From Burkholderiaceae bacterium (lineage in GTDB: Bacteria; Pseudomonadota; Gammaproteobacteria; Burkholderiales; Burkholderiaceae_C): 64,000 nt of DNA. The position numbers and the translations under genes were made by a program. The DNA is taken from assembly GCA_024235995.1 (NCBI GenBank), contig JACKLI010000001.1, forward strand, positions 2,666,001-2,730,000, written 5' to 3'. The notes under the pieces were generated by a model that saw only the letters and a program-made list of their open reading frames with translations, searched no databases and had not been told where the DNA came from. Of the stretch, positions 34,361 to 44,581 are shown one piece after another (position 1 is the first letter of the stretch; each line of letters starts with the position of its first letter).

Positions 34361-35821
34361 TCAGCGCAACAACCGCCGAATCAGCCCCATCACCCGATCG
34401 AAGCGTGCGCCGAACGGCGGATACAGCAAGTCGCCGCGGCCGAAGCGCGACTGCACGAACACCGCCTTCTCGTGCGTGAAGCGCAGAAACCCGGTCTCGC
34501 CGTGGTAGGCGCCCAGGCCGCTTTCGCCCACGCCGCCGAAGGGCAGGCCGTCGTGCGCGATGTGCATCAAGGTGTCGTTGACCGTCACGCCACCACTCAC
34601 CGTGCCCTGCAGCACGCGGTCGCGCGCCGCCTCGTCCTGGCCGAACCAGTACAGCGCCAGCGGGCGCGGGCGGGCGTTGATGTAGGCGATGACGGTCTGC
34701 AGCTCGTCGTAGGGCAGCACCGGCAGCACGGGGCCGAAGATTTCTTCCTGCAGCAGCCGCGCCTGCGGCGGCAGGTCGAACACCAGCAGCGGGCGCATCT
34801 GGCGCGCCTCGGCCTCGCTGCCGGGCGTGTCCAGCGCGGGCGGTCCCACGTCGTCCACCCGCGCGCCCAACGCCCGCGCCTCGTCCACCAGCGCCTGCAG
34901 CCGCTGGTGCTGGCGCGCGTTGATGATGGCGGCGTAGTCGGCATTGCCCACCAGCCGCGGAAACAGGCGCGCGACGGCCTTTTGGTAGGCGTCGGCAAAG
35001 GCCGCCTCGCGCCCGCGTGGCAGCAGCAGGTAGTCGGGCGCGATGCAGGTCTGGCCGCCGTTGAGCAGCTTGCCCACGGCGATCTTCAGGGCAGCGCCTT
35101 CCAGGTCGGTGCATGAGGCGTCGATGATGCAGGGCGACTTGCCCCCCAGCTCCAGCGTGACGGGCGTGAGGTTGCGCGCGGCGGCCTCGGCCACCTGCCG
35201 GCCCACGGCCGTGGAGCCGGTGAAGAACAGATGATCGAAAGGCAGCGCCGAAAACGCCGTGGCCACGTCCACCCCGCCGGTGACGACGGCAAACTCCTCC
35301 GGCGCGAAGTGCTGGGCCACCAGTTCGGCCAACAGCTGCGCCGTGTGCGGCGTGTGCTCGCTGGGCTTGAGCAGCACGCGGTTGCCCGCCGCCAGCGCGG
35401 TGGCCGCCGGCCCCAGGGCCAGCTGCAACGGGTAGTTCCAGGGGCTGATGACGCCCACCACGCCCAGCGGCTGGCGCAGCACGTGGGCGCGCGCGGGCAG
35501 CAGGTGCAAGGGGGTGCGCACGCGGCGCGGGCGGCTCCAGCGCGCCAGGTTGCGGCGCAAATCCGCCAGCACGCTGTCGAGCACCAGTGCGTCGGCCAGC
35601 TGCGTCAGGCGAGCGCCGCGCAGGCCGAAGTCCTGCCCCACGGCCTGCGCCAGCCGGCCTTCGTTGTGGCGCCACATCGCCGTCAGGCGCTGCAGGCGGC
35701 CCTGCCGCAGGGCCAGCGGCACGTCGACCTCGCGCCGCGCGGCCTGCTGCTGGCGCTCGAACAGGTCCACCAGGCTGGAGGTGGCGGCGACGGCGACCAG
35801 GGCGTGGGTGCTGGCGTTCAT
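34361..35821 (-). CDS. Coniferyl aldehyde dehydrogenase-type NAD(P)-dependent ALDH
   Basis: An aldehyde dehydrogenase of 486 residues. Catalytic Cys259 is in NGGQTCIAPDY, Glu224 in LELGGKSP and Asn129 in SPWNYPLQ. The short N-terminus, and GGQTC-IAPDYLLLPRG in particular, match the class 3-like group that includes coniferyl aldehyde dehydrogenase and other aromatic or fatty aldehyde enzymes. The true substrate is uncertain. The ATG at 35821 overlaps the stop of the DUF169 gene by 4 bases, so the two are coupled; a frame extending further upstream is only the shadow of that gene. Confidence 0.87.
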   Translation of the reverse strand: MNASTHALVAVAATSSLVDLFERQQQAARREVDVPLALRQGRLQRLTAMWRHNEGRLAQAVGQDFGLRGARLTQLADALVLDSVLADLRRNLARWSRPRRVRTPLHLLPARAHVLRQPLGVVGVISPWNYPLQLALGPAATALAAGNRVLLKPSEHTPHTAQLLAELVAQHFAPEEFAVVTGGVDVATAFSALPFDHLFFTGSTAVGRQVAEAAARNLTPVTLELGGKSPCIIDASCTDLEGAALKIAVGKLLNGGQTCIAPDYLLLPRGREAAFADAYQKAVARLFPRLVGNADYAAIINARQHQRLQALVDEARALGARVDDVGPPALDTPGSEAEARQMRPLLVFDLPPQARLLQEEIFGPVLPVLPYDELQTVIAYINARPRPLALYWFGQDEAARDRVLQGTVSGGVTVNDTLMHIAHDGLPFGGVGESGLGAYHGETGFLRFTHEKAVFVQSRFGRGDLLYPPFGARFDRVMGLIRRLLR

Positions 35822-36639
35822 GGAGGGCTCCTGTGCGGGCTTACGGCTGCGTCCTTCGGGTAGCTTACCCCCATCCCCGCCCGCACATCCTGCTGGATGC
35901 CGTACTGGGCAAAGGGGTAGCGCAGGCCATTTTTCGCCAGCGCAGCCATGCCAGTCAGCGACCTGGCCATGTCGGCGGGGGTCAGGGCCATCAGCATCTC
36001 GTCGTCCAGCACGCCGCCGTAGCGGCGCTCGGCAAAGCACGGGATCGACAGGCTGGGCTCGCGCGTCTTCAGCGCCCGGCCCCACGAGTCGGCGCAGGAC
36101 GACTCGCCCACCACGCTCCAGTCGAAGCGCTGGTAGCCCGCCCACTGCAGGCCGTTGATGAAATAGATCATGGCGCCCGGCGTGGCATAGAAAAGCGCGA
36201 TGTCGGGCTGGTCCAGCCCCGCCCCGAAGCCCGCCCACTTGGCCAGCGGCGCGACGACGAGCGCCTTGTACCTGCCCACGGGCACCACGTTCATCGCCGC
36301 CTGGTGCCGGGCCGAGTCTTCCACCGTGGCGTACCACACGCCCGCCATCTGCTGGCCCGAGTACCACGCCGCGTCCTGCCCGCCCAGGCCGATCACGGCC
36401 TGGCACTGCGGGCCCACCAGGTCGTCGCCCGTGATGCCCACCGTCCAGCCCAGGCGGGCCGCCTGTGCGACGATCTGGTCGGTGGTGTGCACCGCCTGCG
36501 GGCGGCGCAGCCTGGGGATGCGCTCCAGCACGTCGGTCGATTCGAACAGGCGCATGCCGATGGGCGGCACGCGCAGCTTGAGCGTCTGTTCCAGCTGTTG
36601 GGCCAGCTCGGCCAGGTCAGGGGTGGCTGTGTCTGTCAT
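35818..36639 (-). CDS. DUF169 family protein
   Basis: A 273-residue protein with the DUF169 pattern: an N-terminal VPPIGMRLFESTDVLERIPR, then QCQAVIGLGG, and a C-terminal SCADSWGRALKTREPSLSIP followed by CFAERRYGGVLDDEMLMALT. Two conserved cysteines (in SSCADSW and IPCFAER) are in place. The family is uncharacterised; some members accompany anaerobic aromatic metabolism. It is translated directly ahead of the coniferyl-aldehyde-type dehydrogenase with a 4-base overlap, so a shared role in aldehyde or aromatic metabolism is possible but unproven. Confidence 0.8.
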   Translation of the reverse strand: MTDTATPDLAELAQQLEQTLKLRVPPIGMRLFESTDVLERIPRLRRPQAVHTTDQIVAQAARLGWTVGITGDDLVGPQCQAVIGLGGQDAAWYSGQQMAGVWYATVEDSARHQAAMNVVPVGRYKALVVAPLAKWAGFGAGLDQPDIALFYATPGAMIYFINGLQWAGYQRFDWSVVGESSCADSWGRALKTREPSLSIPCFAERRYGGVLDDEMLMALTPADMARSLTGMAALAKNGLRYPFAQYGIQQDVRAGMGVSYPKDAAVSPHRSPP

Positions 36640-36710
36640 GCGGGCTCTCCTCGCAGGGAAAAATCTGCGTCCACCCCATTGTGGCGGAAAGCCGGTTCAG
36701 AGCAAAAAAC

Positions 36711-36741
36711 GCCTCGCGCCGGCATCCGCACGGCGCGAGGC
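36711..36741 (-). terminator. Intrinsic terminator of clpB
   Basis: Read on the minus strand: GCCTCGCGCCG, nine-base loop, CGGCGCGAGGC, then GTTTTTTGCT. The 11-bp stem is perfect, followed by a T-run, 43 bases after the clpB stop codon. Confidence 0.88.
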
Positions 36742-36783
36742 GCTACATCAACAGGAGCAAATCGCCGGTTCGTTCACACCTTC

Positions 36784-39387
<2,604 letters not shown>

Positions 39388-39412
39388 GAAAAACCTCCGA
39401 ATTGCCACCCAG

Positions 39413-39438
39413 TTGAGGTATTGTGGCGCGGATTCAAG
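39413..39438 (-). promoter_or_regulatory. Probable sigma-32 (RpoH) promoter of clpB
   Basis: On the minus strand, CTTGAA (39438-39433), 14-base spacer and CCTCAACT (39418-39411) lie 26-51 bases before the clpB start codon. CTTGAA is the full RpoH -35 consensus core; the -10 differs from CCCCAT at two positions. Gene function and box spacing agree. Confidence 0.55.
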
Positions 39439-39548
39439 TGGCAGCCTGACGCCCATGTCCTGTCACGCACCCAACAGGCAAGCCCTGCCCCAGGACATAA
39501 ACTGGCTGGAGTTGGCGCCAACAACAAGCCGACCCCTGGAGACACCCC

Positions 39549-40400
39549 ATGCACATCCCCTCGCTGCTGTCCGCCACGACGCTCGCCGCCAGCTTGCTGC
39601 TGACGGCCTGCGCCAGCCACCCGTCAGCACCCACCACCCTGGCCGAAGTGGGCGAGCTGCGCCCCGGTTCGGGCTACGCCAAAGGCTATCTGAGCCGCGA
39701 CGAACTGCCCGACAGCCTGGCACTGGTGCCGCCGCCCCCGGCCGAAAGCTCGGCTGCGCTGGCGGAAGACACCGAGGCCTTCAGGCAGCTGACGGCCTTG
39801 CAGGGCACACCCCGCGGCACGCTGGCCACGCAGGACGCCAACCTGAAGTTCCCGGCCGCCGCGGGGCACTTTGCCTGCGCGCTTGGGGTGCAGGTTTCAG
39901 AGCAGGTCACGCCCAACGCGTACATGCTGCTGCGGCGCACCTTGGCCGATGCCGGCCTGTCCACCTACAAGGCCAAGGACACCTACAAGCGCACCCGGCC
40001 CTTCGTGGTCTTCGACGCGCCCAGTTGCACGCCGGCCGAGGAAGCCACGCTGCGCAAGGATGGCTCCTACCCCTCCGGACACGCCGCGCTGGGCTGGGCC
40101 TGGGCGCTGGTGCTGACCCAGGCCGCGCCCGAGCGTGCCGACGCCCTGCTTCAACGCGGCCGCGCCTACGGCCAAAGCCGTGCCGTCTGCGGCGTGCATT
40201 GGAAGAGCGACATCCAGGCCGGCTGGCTGATGGGCGCCGCCACCGTGGCGCGGCTGCAGGCCAACCCCGTGTTTCAGGCGCAGCTGGCCGCCGCCAAAAC
40301 CGAGATCGCCCAAGCCCGCGCCACCGGCCACGTGCCGCCCGCGGCCGATTGCGCGGCCGAGGCCCGAGCGCTGGCCTTATCGACCCGCTTGGCGCCCTGA
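39549..40400 (+). CDS. Class A nonspecific acid phosphatase (PAP2 family), probable lipoprotein
   Basis: Periplasmic phosphatase of 283 residues. The signal peptide ends in a lipobox, LLLTAC with Cys21, so it is probably membrane-anchored. The three-part PAP2 active site is complete: K-x6-RP in KDTYKRTRP, GSYPSGHA, and SRAVCGVHWKSD with catalytic His and Asp. GSYPSGH is the class A (PhoN-like) signature. It frees phosphate from phosphomonoesters. It is divergent from clpB. Confidence 0.88.
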   Translation: MHIPSLLSATTLAASLLLTACASHPSAPTTLAEVGELRPGSGYAKGYLSRDELPDSLALVPPPPAESSAALAEDTEAFRQLTALQGTPRGTLATQDANLKFPAAAGHFACALGVQVSEQVTPNAYMLLRRTLADAGLSTYKAKDTYKRTRPFVVFDAPSCTPAEEATLRKDGSYPSGHAALGWAWALVLTQAAPERADALLQRGRAYGQSRAVCGVHWKSDIQAGWLMGAATVARLQANPVFQAQLAAAKTEIAQARATGHVPPAADCAAEARALALSTRLAP

Positions 40401-40446
40401 AGCCGCGACGTCGGAGCCACCCAGGCCCCGGCGCCTGGTCCTCGGT

Positions 40447-40640
40447 TCAGTCCGCCTTGATCCCCAGCTTGCGGATCAGCTCGCCCCAGCGCTGGTCCTC
40501 GCTCTTGATGAACGCCGCGAACTCGGCCGGCTTGGTGACGCGCAGATTGGCGGGAATGTTGTCGAAGGCGGTGCGTGCCTCGGCGGTGGCGGCGCCCGCC
40601 GCCCATGCTGCCACGCGATCATCACATCGCGTCGCTTCAT
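40447..40640 (-). pseudogene. Remnant of a Bug/TctC-type receptor gene
   Basis: The minus strand preserves only the two ends of a Bug receptor. From 40640 it begins MKRRDVMIAWQHGRR, a typical start of such a signal peptide; after a frame change it continues ANLRVTKPAEFAAFIKSEDQ and RWGELIRKLGIKAD, the standard Bug carboxy-terminus, and stops at 40447. A normal gene is about 970 bases, so some 780 bases are missing. It lies directly downstream of dmpH and may once have been the receptor for an aromatic acid linked to the dmp operon. Confidence 0.75.
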
Positions 40641-40700
40641 GATTGAAGTCTCCCAAAAAAAGATGCCTCTGCCGTTCAATGGGAGACTTGGGTTCGACGT

Positions 40701-41489
40701 CTACCCGAACCGGACCGACACGCTGCCCATGCCCTGCATGCGCAGCGTCACGTGGTCGCCCTTTTGCACCGCCACCGCCTCGGTGGCGCCGCCGGAGAGC
40801 ACCAGCGAGCCGGCCGGCAGCGCCTTGCCGCGCCGGCCCAGGTGGTTGACCAGCATGGCCACCGCCGCGGCCGGGTGCCCCAGCACGGCGGCGCCGGCGC
40901 CCAACGCGACGGGCACGCCGTTCTTCTCCAGCACGAGGCCGGTGGTGCGCAGGTCCACGCTGCGCGCATCGACCGCGCGCCCGCCGACGACGAAGCGCGA
41001 GGCCGAGGTGTTGTCGGCCACCACGCTTTTCAGGTCGAACTTGAAGTCGCGGTAGCGGCTGTCGATCACCTCGATGCCGGGCAGCACCACGTCGCTGGCG
41101 GCGAGCACGCTGGCGATGCTGCAGCCCGGGCCTTTCAGCTCGGTGCGGGTGACGAAGCAGATCTCGGGCTCGACCTTGGGGTGGATCAGCTCGCTGACTT
41201 TCACCTCGCCGCCGTCGGGCACGGTGAATTCATCGACCAGGAAGCCGAACACCGGGTCGGTCACGCCCATCTGCTTCATCTTGGCGTGCGAGGTCAGGCC
41301 CGCCTTGTAGCCGGCGATGCGCGCGCCGCCCTTGAGCTTGGCGGCGAGGATGCGGTCCTGGATGGCGTACGCATCGTCGAAGTCCATCTCGGGATGCTCG
41401 TCGGTGATCTTGGGCGTGTCGCGCGCCTCGCGCTGGCAGGCGTGCAGGTGCTTGGCGAGCTTGTCCAGGGTCTTGGAGTTCAGGGCCAT
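40701..41489 (-). CDS. dmpH: 4-oxalocrotonate decarboxylase
   Basis: Decarboxylates 4-oxalocrotonate to 2-oxopent-4-enoate in the lower meta-cleavage pathway; works as a complex with DmpE. The 262-residue protein follows DmpH/XylI: ITDEHPEMDFDDAYAIQD, YKAGLTSHAKMKQMGV, FGFLVDEFTVPDGGEV, HPKVEPEICFVT with metal-binding glutamates, and EVIDSRYRDFKFDLKSVVAD. It is last in the dmpE-F-G-H operon, 12 bases after dmpG. It is paralogous to dmpE at 43601 but the FKFDLKSVVAD and EPEI motifs place it with the decarboxylase. Confidence 0.88.
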   Translation of the reverse strand: MALNSKTLDKLAKHLHACQREARDTPKITDEHPEMDFDDAYAIQDRILAAKLKGGARIAGYKAGLTSHAKMKQMGVTDPVFGFLVDEFTVPDGGEVKVSELIHPKVEPEICFVTRTELKGPGCSIASVLAASDVVLPGIEVIDSRYRDFKFDLKSVVADNTSASRFVVGGRAVDARSVDLRTTGLVLEKNGVPVALGAGAAVLGHPAAAVAMLVNHLGRRGKALPAGSLVLSGGATEAVAVQKGDHVTLRMQGMGSVSVRFG

Positions 41490-41501
41490 GGCGTTGTCCT
41501 C

Positions 41502-42536
41502 TCAGGCGACCTTCAGGCCGCGCTGGCGCGCCAGCGTGAGCGCGGTGTCCTCGATCATGTCCTCCTGGCCGCCGACGCAGCCGCGCCGGCCCATCTCGAC
41601 CAGGATCTCGCGCGCCGGCACGCCGTACTTCTTCTCGGCGCGCTTGGCGAACAGCAGGAAGGAGCCGTACACCCCGGCGTAGCCCAGCGTGAGCGCGTCG
41701 CGATCGATGCGGATGGGGAAGTCCATCAGCGGCACGATCAGGTCCTCGGCCACGTCCTGGATCTTGAACACGTCCACGCCGGTCTGCACGCCCATCAGGT
41801 CGAGCACCGCAACCAGCACTTCCATGGGCGTGTTGCCCGCGCCCGCGCCCAAGCCGGCTGATGCCGCATCCACGCGGTTGGCGCCCATCTCGATCGCGGT
41901 GATGGAGTTGGCCACGCCCATCGCCAGGTTGTGGTGCGCGTGAAAGCCCAGCTCGGTCTCGGGCTTGAGCGCGGCGCGCACCGCGCCGAGCTTGGCGCGC
42001 ACGTCCTCGGGCAGCATGTGGCCGGCCGAGTCGGTGACGTAGATGCAGTTGGCGCCGTAGCCCTCCATCAATTTCGCCTGCTTGACCAGGCCCTCGGGGC
42101 TGTTCATGTGGCTCATCATCAGAAAGCCCACGGTGTCCATGCCGAGCTTGCGCGCCAGGGTGATGTGCTGCTCCGACACATCCGCCTCGGTGCAGTGCGT
42201 CGCCACGCGGATGGTGTGCACGCCCACCTCGTGCGCCATCCTCAGGTGGTCCACGGTGCCGATGCCCGGCAGCAGCAGGGCCGAGACCTTGGCGTGCTTC
42301 ATCAGCGGGATGACGGCCTTGAGGTATTGCTCGTCGGTGTGCGCGGCAAAGCCGTAGTTGACCGAGTCGCCGCCCAGGCCGTCGCCGTGGGTGACTTCGA
42401 TCAGCGGCATACCGGCCGCGTCCAGCGCGGTGGCGATGGACGTCATCTGCTCGATGCTGATCTGGTGCTGCTTGGGGTGCATGCCGTCGCGCAGCGCCAT
42501 TTCGTGCAGCGTGACTTTCTTGCCTTGGATGCTCAT
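41502..42536 (-). CDS. dmpG: 4-hydroxy-2-oxovalerate aldolase
   Basis: Cleaves 4-hydroxy-2-oxovalerate to pyruvate and acetaldehyde, which is channelled to DmpF in a heterotetramer. It has 344 residues of the HMGL-like family: TLHEMALRDGMHPKQHQISI with the metal-binding Asp, EVTHGDGLGGDSVNYGF, GFHAHHNLAMGVANS with the metal His pair, and a C-terminal communication domain. The ATG at 42536 aligns with the family; a longer frame upstream is the translated REP-like repeat. It is separated from dmpF by that 99-base repeat. Confidence 0.94.
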   Translation of the reverse strand: MSIQGKKVTLHEMALRDGMHPKQHQISIEQMTSIATALDAAGMPLIEVTHGDGLGGDSVNYGFAAHTDEQYLKAVIPLMKHAKVSALLLPGIGTVDHLRMAHEVGVHTIRVATHCTEADVSEQHITLARKLGMDTVGFLMMSHMNSPEGLVKQAKLMEGYGANCIYVTDSAGHMLPEDVRAKLGAVRAALKPETELGFHAHHNLAMGVANSITAIEMGANRVDAASAGLGAGAGNTPMEVLVAVLDLMGVQTGVDVFKIQDVAEDLIVPLMDFPIRIDRDALTLGYAGVYGSFLLFAKRAEKKYGVPAREILVEMGRRGCVGGQEDMIEDTALTLARQRGLKVA

Positions 42537-42561
42537 GTCAATGTCCTCTTCGGTCTTCAAA

Positions 42562-42660
42562 CTCCTTCCCCCTCTGGGGGAAGGTGGGGATGGGGGCCGC
42601 CCTCGGGTGCCTGAAACGCCGCAGGCCCCCACCCCTGCCCTCCCCCAGCGGGGGAGGGAG
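42562..42660. repeat. REP-like long imperfect palindrome between dmpF and dmpG
   Basis: CTCCTTCCCCCTCTGGGGGA (42562-42581) runs on to AAGGTGGGGATGGGGGCC, and the right side (42624-42660) is the near reverse complement, ending CCCCCAGCGGGGGAGGGAG. Each arm contains its own small palindrome (CCCCC-NNN-GGGGG). The about 99-base unit looks like a REP/BIME-type element and fills the dmpF-dmpG gap; the transcript would fold into a cruciform-like stem there. Confidence 0.7.
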
Positions 42661-42671
42661 AAAAGAAAAAA

Positions 42672-43589
42672 TCAGGCGGCGACGGGCTCCAGCTTGAGGC
42701 GCCCGGCGAGAATTTCCTCGGCGAACATCTCGGCGGTGCGCGCGGCGGCGGCGGTCATGATGTCCAGGTTGCCGGAGTACTTGGGCAGGTAGTCGCCCAG
42801 GCCCTCGACCTCCAGGTAGACCGACACGCGCTTGCCGTCGAACACCGGGCCGTTGACCAGGCGGTAGCCGGGCACGTATTTCTGCACCTCGACCATCATG
42901 TCCTTGATGCTCTGGGTGATCGCGGCCTGGTCGGGCTCGGTCTCGGTCAGGCAGTGCACGGTGTCGCGCATGATCAGCGGCGGCTCGGCCGGGTTGATGA
43001 TGATGATGGCCTTGCCCTTCTTGGCGCCGCCCACCTTCTCGATGGCGCCGGCGGTGGTGCGGGTGAATTCGTCGATGTTCTTGCGCGTGCCGGGGCCGGC
43101 GGACTTGCTCGACACCGTGGCGACGATCTCGCCGTAGGCCACGGGCTGCACGCGGCTGACGGCCGCGACCATGGGAATGGTGGCCTGGCCGCCGCAGGTG
43201 ACCATGTTGACGTTCATCTCGCGCTTGCCGACGTGCGCCTTCAGGTTGACCGGCGGCACGCAGTACGGGCCGATGGCGGCGGGGGTGAGGTCCACCATCA
43301 TCGCGCCCTGCTCGATCACCTTGCGGGAGTTTTCCGCATGCACGTAGGCGCTGGTGGCGTCGAAGACGATCTGCACGCCGTCCTGCCGGATGTGCGGCAC
43401 CAGGCCGTCCACGCCCTGGTCGGTGGTCTTGATGCCCATCTCCCGCGCGCGCTTGAGGCCGTCGGACGTGGGGTCGATGCCGACCATCCAGACCGGCTCG
43501 AGCACCGGGCTGCGCTGCAGCTTGGCGAGCAGGTCGGTGCCGATGTTGCCGGGCCCGATCAGGGCGCATTTGATCTTCTTGCTCATCAT
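42672..43589 (-). CDS. dmpF: Acetaldehyde dehydrogenase (acylating)
   Basis: Oxidises acetaldehyde with CoA to acetyl-CoA, using NAD, in complex with DmpG. It has 305 residues: Rossmann start CALIGPGNIGTDLLAKLQRS, the catalytic Cys in NMVTCGGQATIPMV, and SGPGTRKNIDEFT-type segment (here SAGPGTRKNIDEFTRTT). Two start codons are adjacent (ATGATG at 43589 and 43586); GAAGGA spacing slightly favours the second. The gap to dmpE is 11 bases; to dmpG 135 bases, occupied by the REP-like element. Confidence 0.95.
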   Translation of the reverse strand: MMSKKIKCALIGPGNIGTDLLAKLQRSPVLEPVWMVGIDPTSDGLKRAREMGIKTTDQGVDGLVPHIRQDGVQIVFDATSAYVHAENSRKVIEQGAMMVDLTPAAIGPYCVPPVNLKAHVGKREMNVNMVTCGGQATIPMVAAVSRVQPVAYGEIVATVSSKSAGPGTRKNIDEFTRTTAGAIEKVGGAKKGKAIIIINPAEPPLIMRDTVHCLTETEPDQAAITQSIKDMMVEVQKYVPGYRLVNGPVFDGKRVSVYLEVEGLGDYLPKYSGNLDIMTAAAARTAEMFAEEILAGRLKLEPVAA

Positions 43590-43600
43590 CTTTCCTTCAA

Positions 43601-44383
43601 TCAAACAAAACGCACCGAGCAGCCGCCGATGCCGCCGATGGTCACGCGCAGGTTGTCGCCGGCCTTGACCGGCACCATGATGCCGAGGGAGCCCGACAGC
43701 ACCACCTCGCCCGCTTCCAGCGCAATGCCGTGCGCGCCCAGCGTGTTGGCCAGCCAGGCCACGGCATTGGCCGGATGGCCCATGGCGGCGGCGCCGGCGC
43801 CGGTGGCGGCGATCTCGCCGTTCTTCTCCAGCACCATGCCGCAGGTGGTGAGGTCGACGTCGCGCACGTCGACCAGCCGGTCGCCGAGCACGAACACGCC
43901 GCAGCTGGCGTTGTCGGCCACGGTGTCCTGGATCTTGATCTTCCAGTTCTCGATGCGCGAATCGACGATCTCGAAGCACGCCATCACGCCGTCGGTAGCG
44001 GCCAGCACGTCGGCCACGCTGACGCCCGGGCCCTTGAGCGTCTTCTTGAGCACGAAGGCGATCTCGCCCTCGGCCTTGGGCTGGATCAGGCGGCTCATCG
44101 GGATCGACTCGCCCTCGTTGTAGACCATGGCGTCGGTGAGCCAGCCGAAGTCGGGCTGGCCCACGCCCAGCATGTCCATCACCGCCTGGCTGGTGACGCC
44201 GATCTTCTTGCCGATGACCTTTTCGCCGGCGGCCAGGCGCCGCTTCATCAAGCATTGCTGGATGGCGTAGGCGTCATTCACGGTGATGTCGGGGTAGCGC
44301 GCGGTCAGCGGGGCCACGGTCTGGGCGTTGACGAGGGCCTGGTACAGCTCCTCGCCCAGTTGTTTGATCTGAGTTGTGTTCAC
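43601..44383 (-). CDS. dmpE: 2-oxopent-4-enoate hydratase
   Basis: Adds water to 2-oxopent-4-enoate to give 4-hydroxy-2-oxovalerate. The 260-residue protein matches DmpE/XylJ: LAAGEKVIGKKIGVTSQAVM, MLGVGQPDFGWLTDAMVYNE, IQPKAEGEIAFVLKKTLKGP and NWKIKIQDTVADNASCGVFV. The start is a GTG at 44383; there is no ATG upstream that keeps family length. It is the first gene of the minus-strand operon, with a promoter at 44508-44535 and a LysR gene divergent to it. Confidence 0.9.
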   Translation of the reverse strand: MNTTQIKQLGEELYQALVNAQTVAPLTARYPDITVNDAYAIQQCLMKRRLAAGEKVIGKKIGVTSQAVMDMLGVGQPDFGWLTDAMVYNEGESIPMSRLIQPKAEGEIAFVLKKTLKGPGVSVADVLAATDGVMACFEIVDSRIENWKIKIQDTVADNASCGVFVLGDRLVDVRDVDLTTCGMVLEKNGEIAATGAGAAAMGHPANAVAWLANTLGAHGIALEAGEVVLSGSLGIMVPVKAGDNLRVTIGGIGGCSVRFV

Positions 44384-44507
44384 GAGCTTGGCTTTCCTGT
44401 GCAAGTGGCGCGGCACATGCCGCGCTCCGGCCACCACGGGCTGGCCCTGGGCAACACGGCCATTCAATCCGAGTTTGGCGGCCGACGATGAAATTGAACG
44501 GGGCAAG

Positions 44508-44535
44508 GATATATTTTCATTTCCATACTGTCCAA
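44508..44535 (-). promoter_or_regulatory. Probable promoter of the dmpE-F-G-H operon
   Basis: On the minus strand: TTGGAC (44535-44530), 16-base spacer, TATATC (44513-44508), in an AT-rich intergenic patch. It gives a leader of about 118 bases to dmpE. The weak -35 suits an activated promoter. Confidence 0.55.
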
Positions 44536-44555
44536 TACCATAATTTGAAATATCA

Positions 44556-44570
44556 ATACCATATTGGTAT
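44556..44570. promoter_or_regulatory. LysR-type regulator binding site
   Basis: ATACCA-TAT-TGGTAT is a perfect 6-bp-arm palindrome of T-N11-A form. Its centre is about 62 bases upstream of the predicted dmpE start site, where LysR recognition sites normally lie, and 12 bases before the lysR start codon. Further ATACCA half-sites at 44535-44540 could be the activation site. Confidence 0.65.
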
Positions 44571-44581
44571 GGAGAAATCGA

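Noticed and set aside
42562..42660. CRISPR repeat or transcription terminator between dmpF and dmpG
   Set aside because: Only one unit, no spacers, and no T-run; the double palindrome fits a REP-like element.
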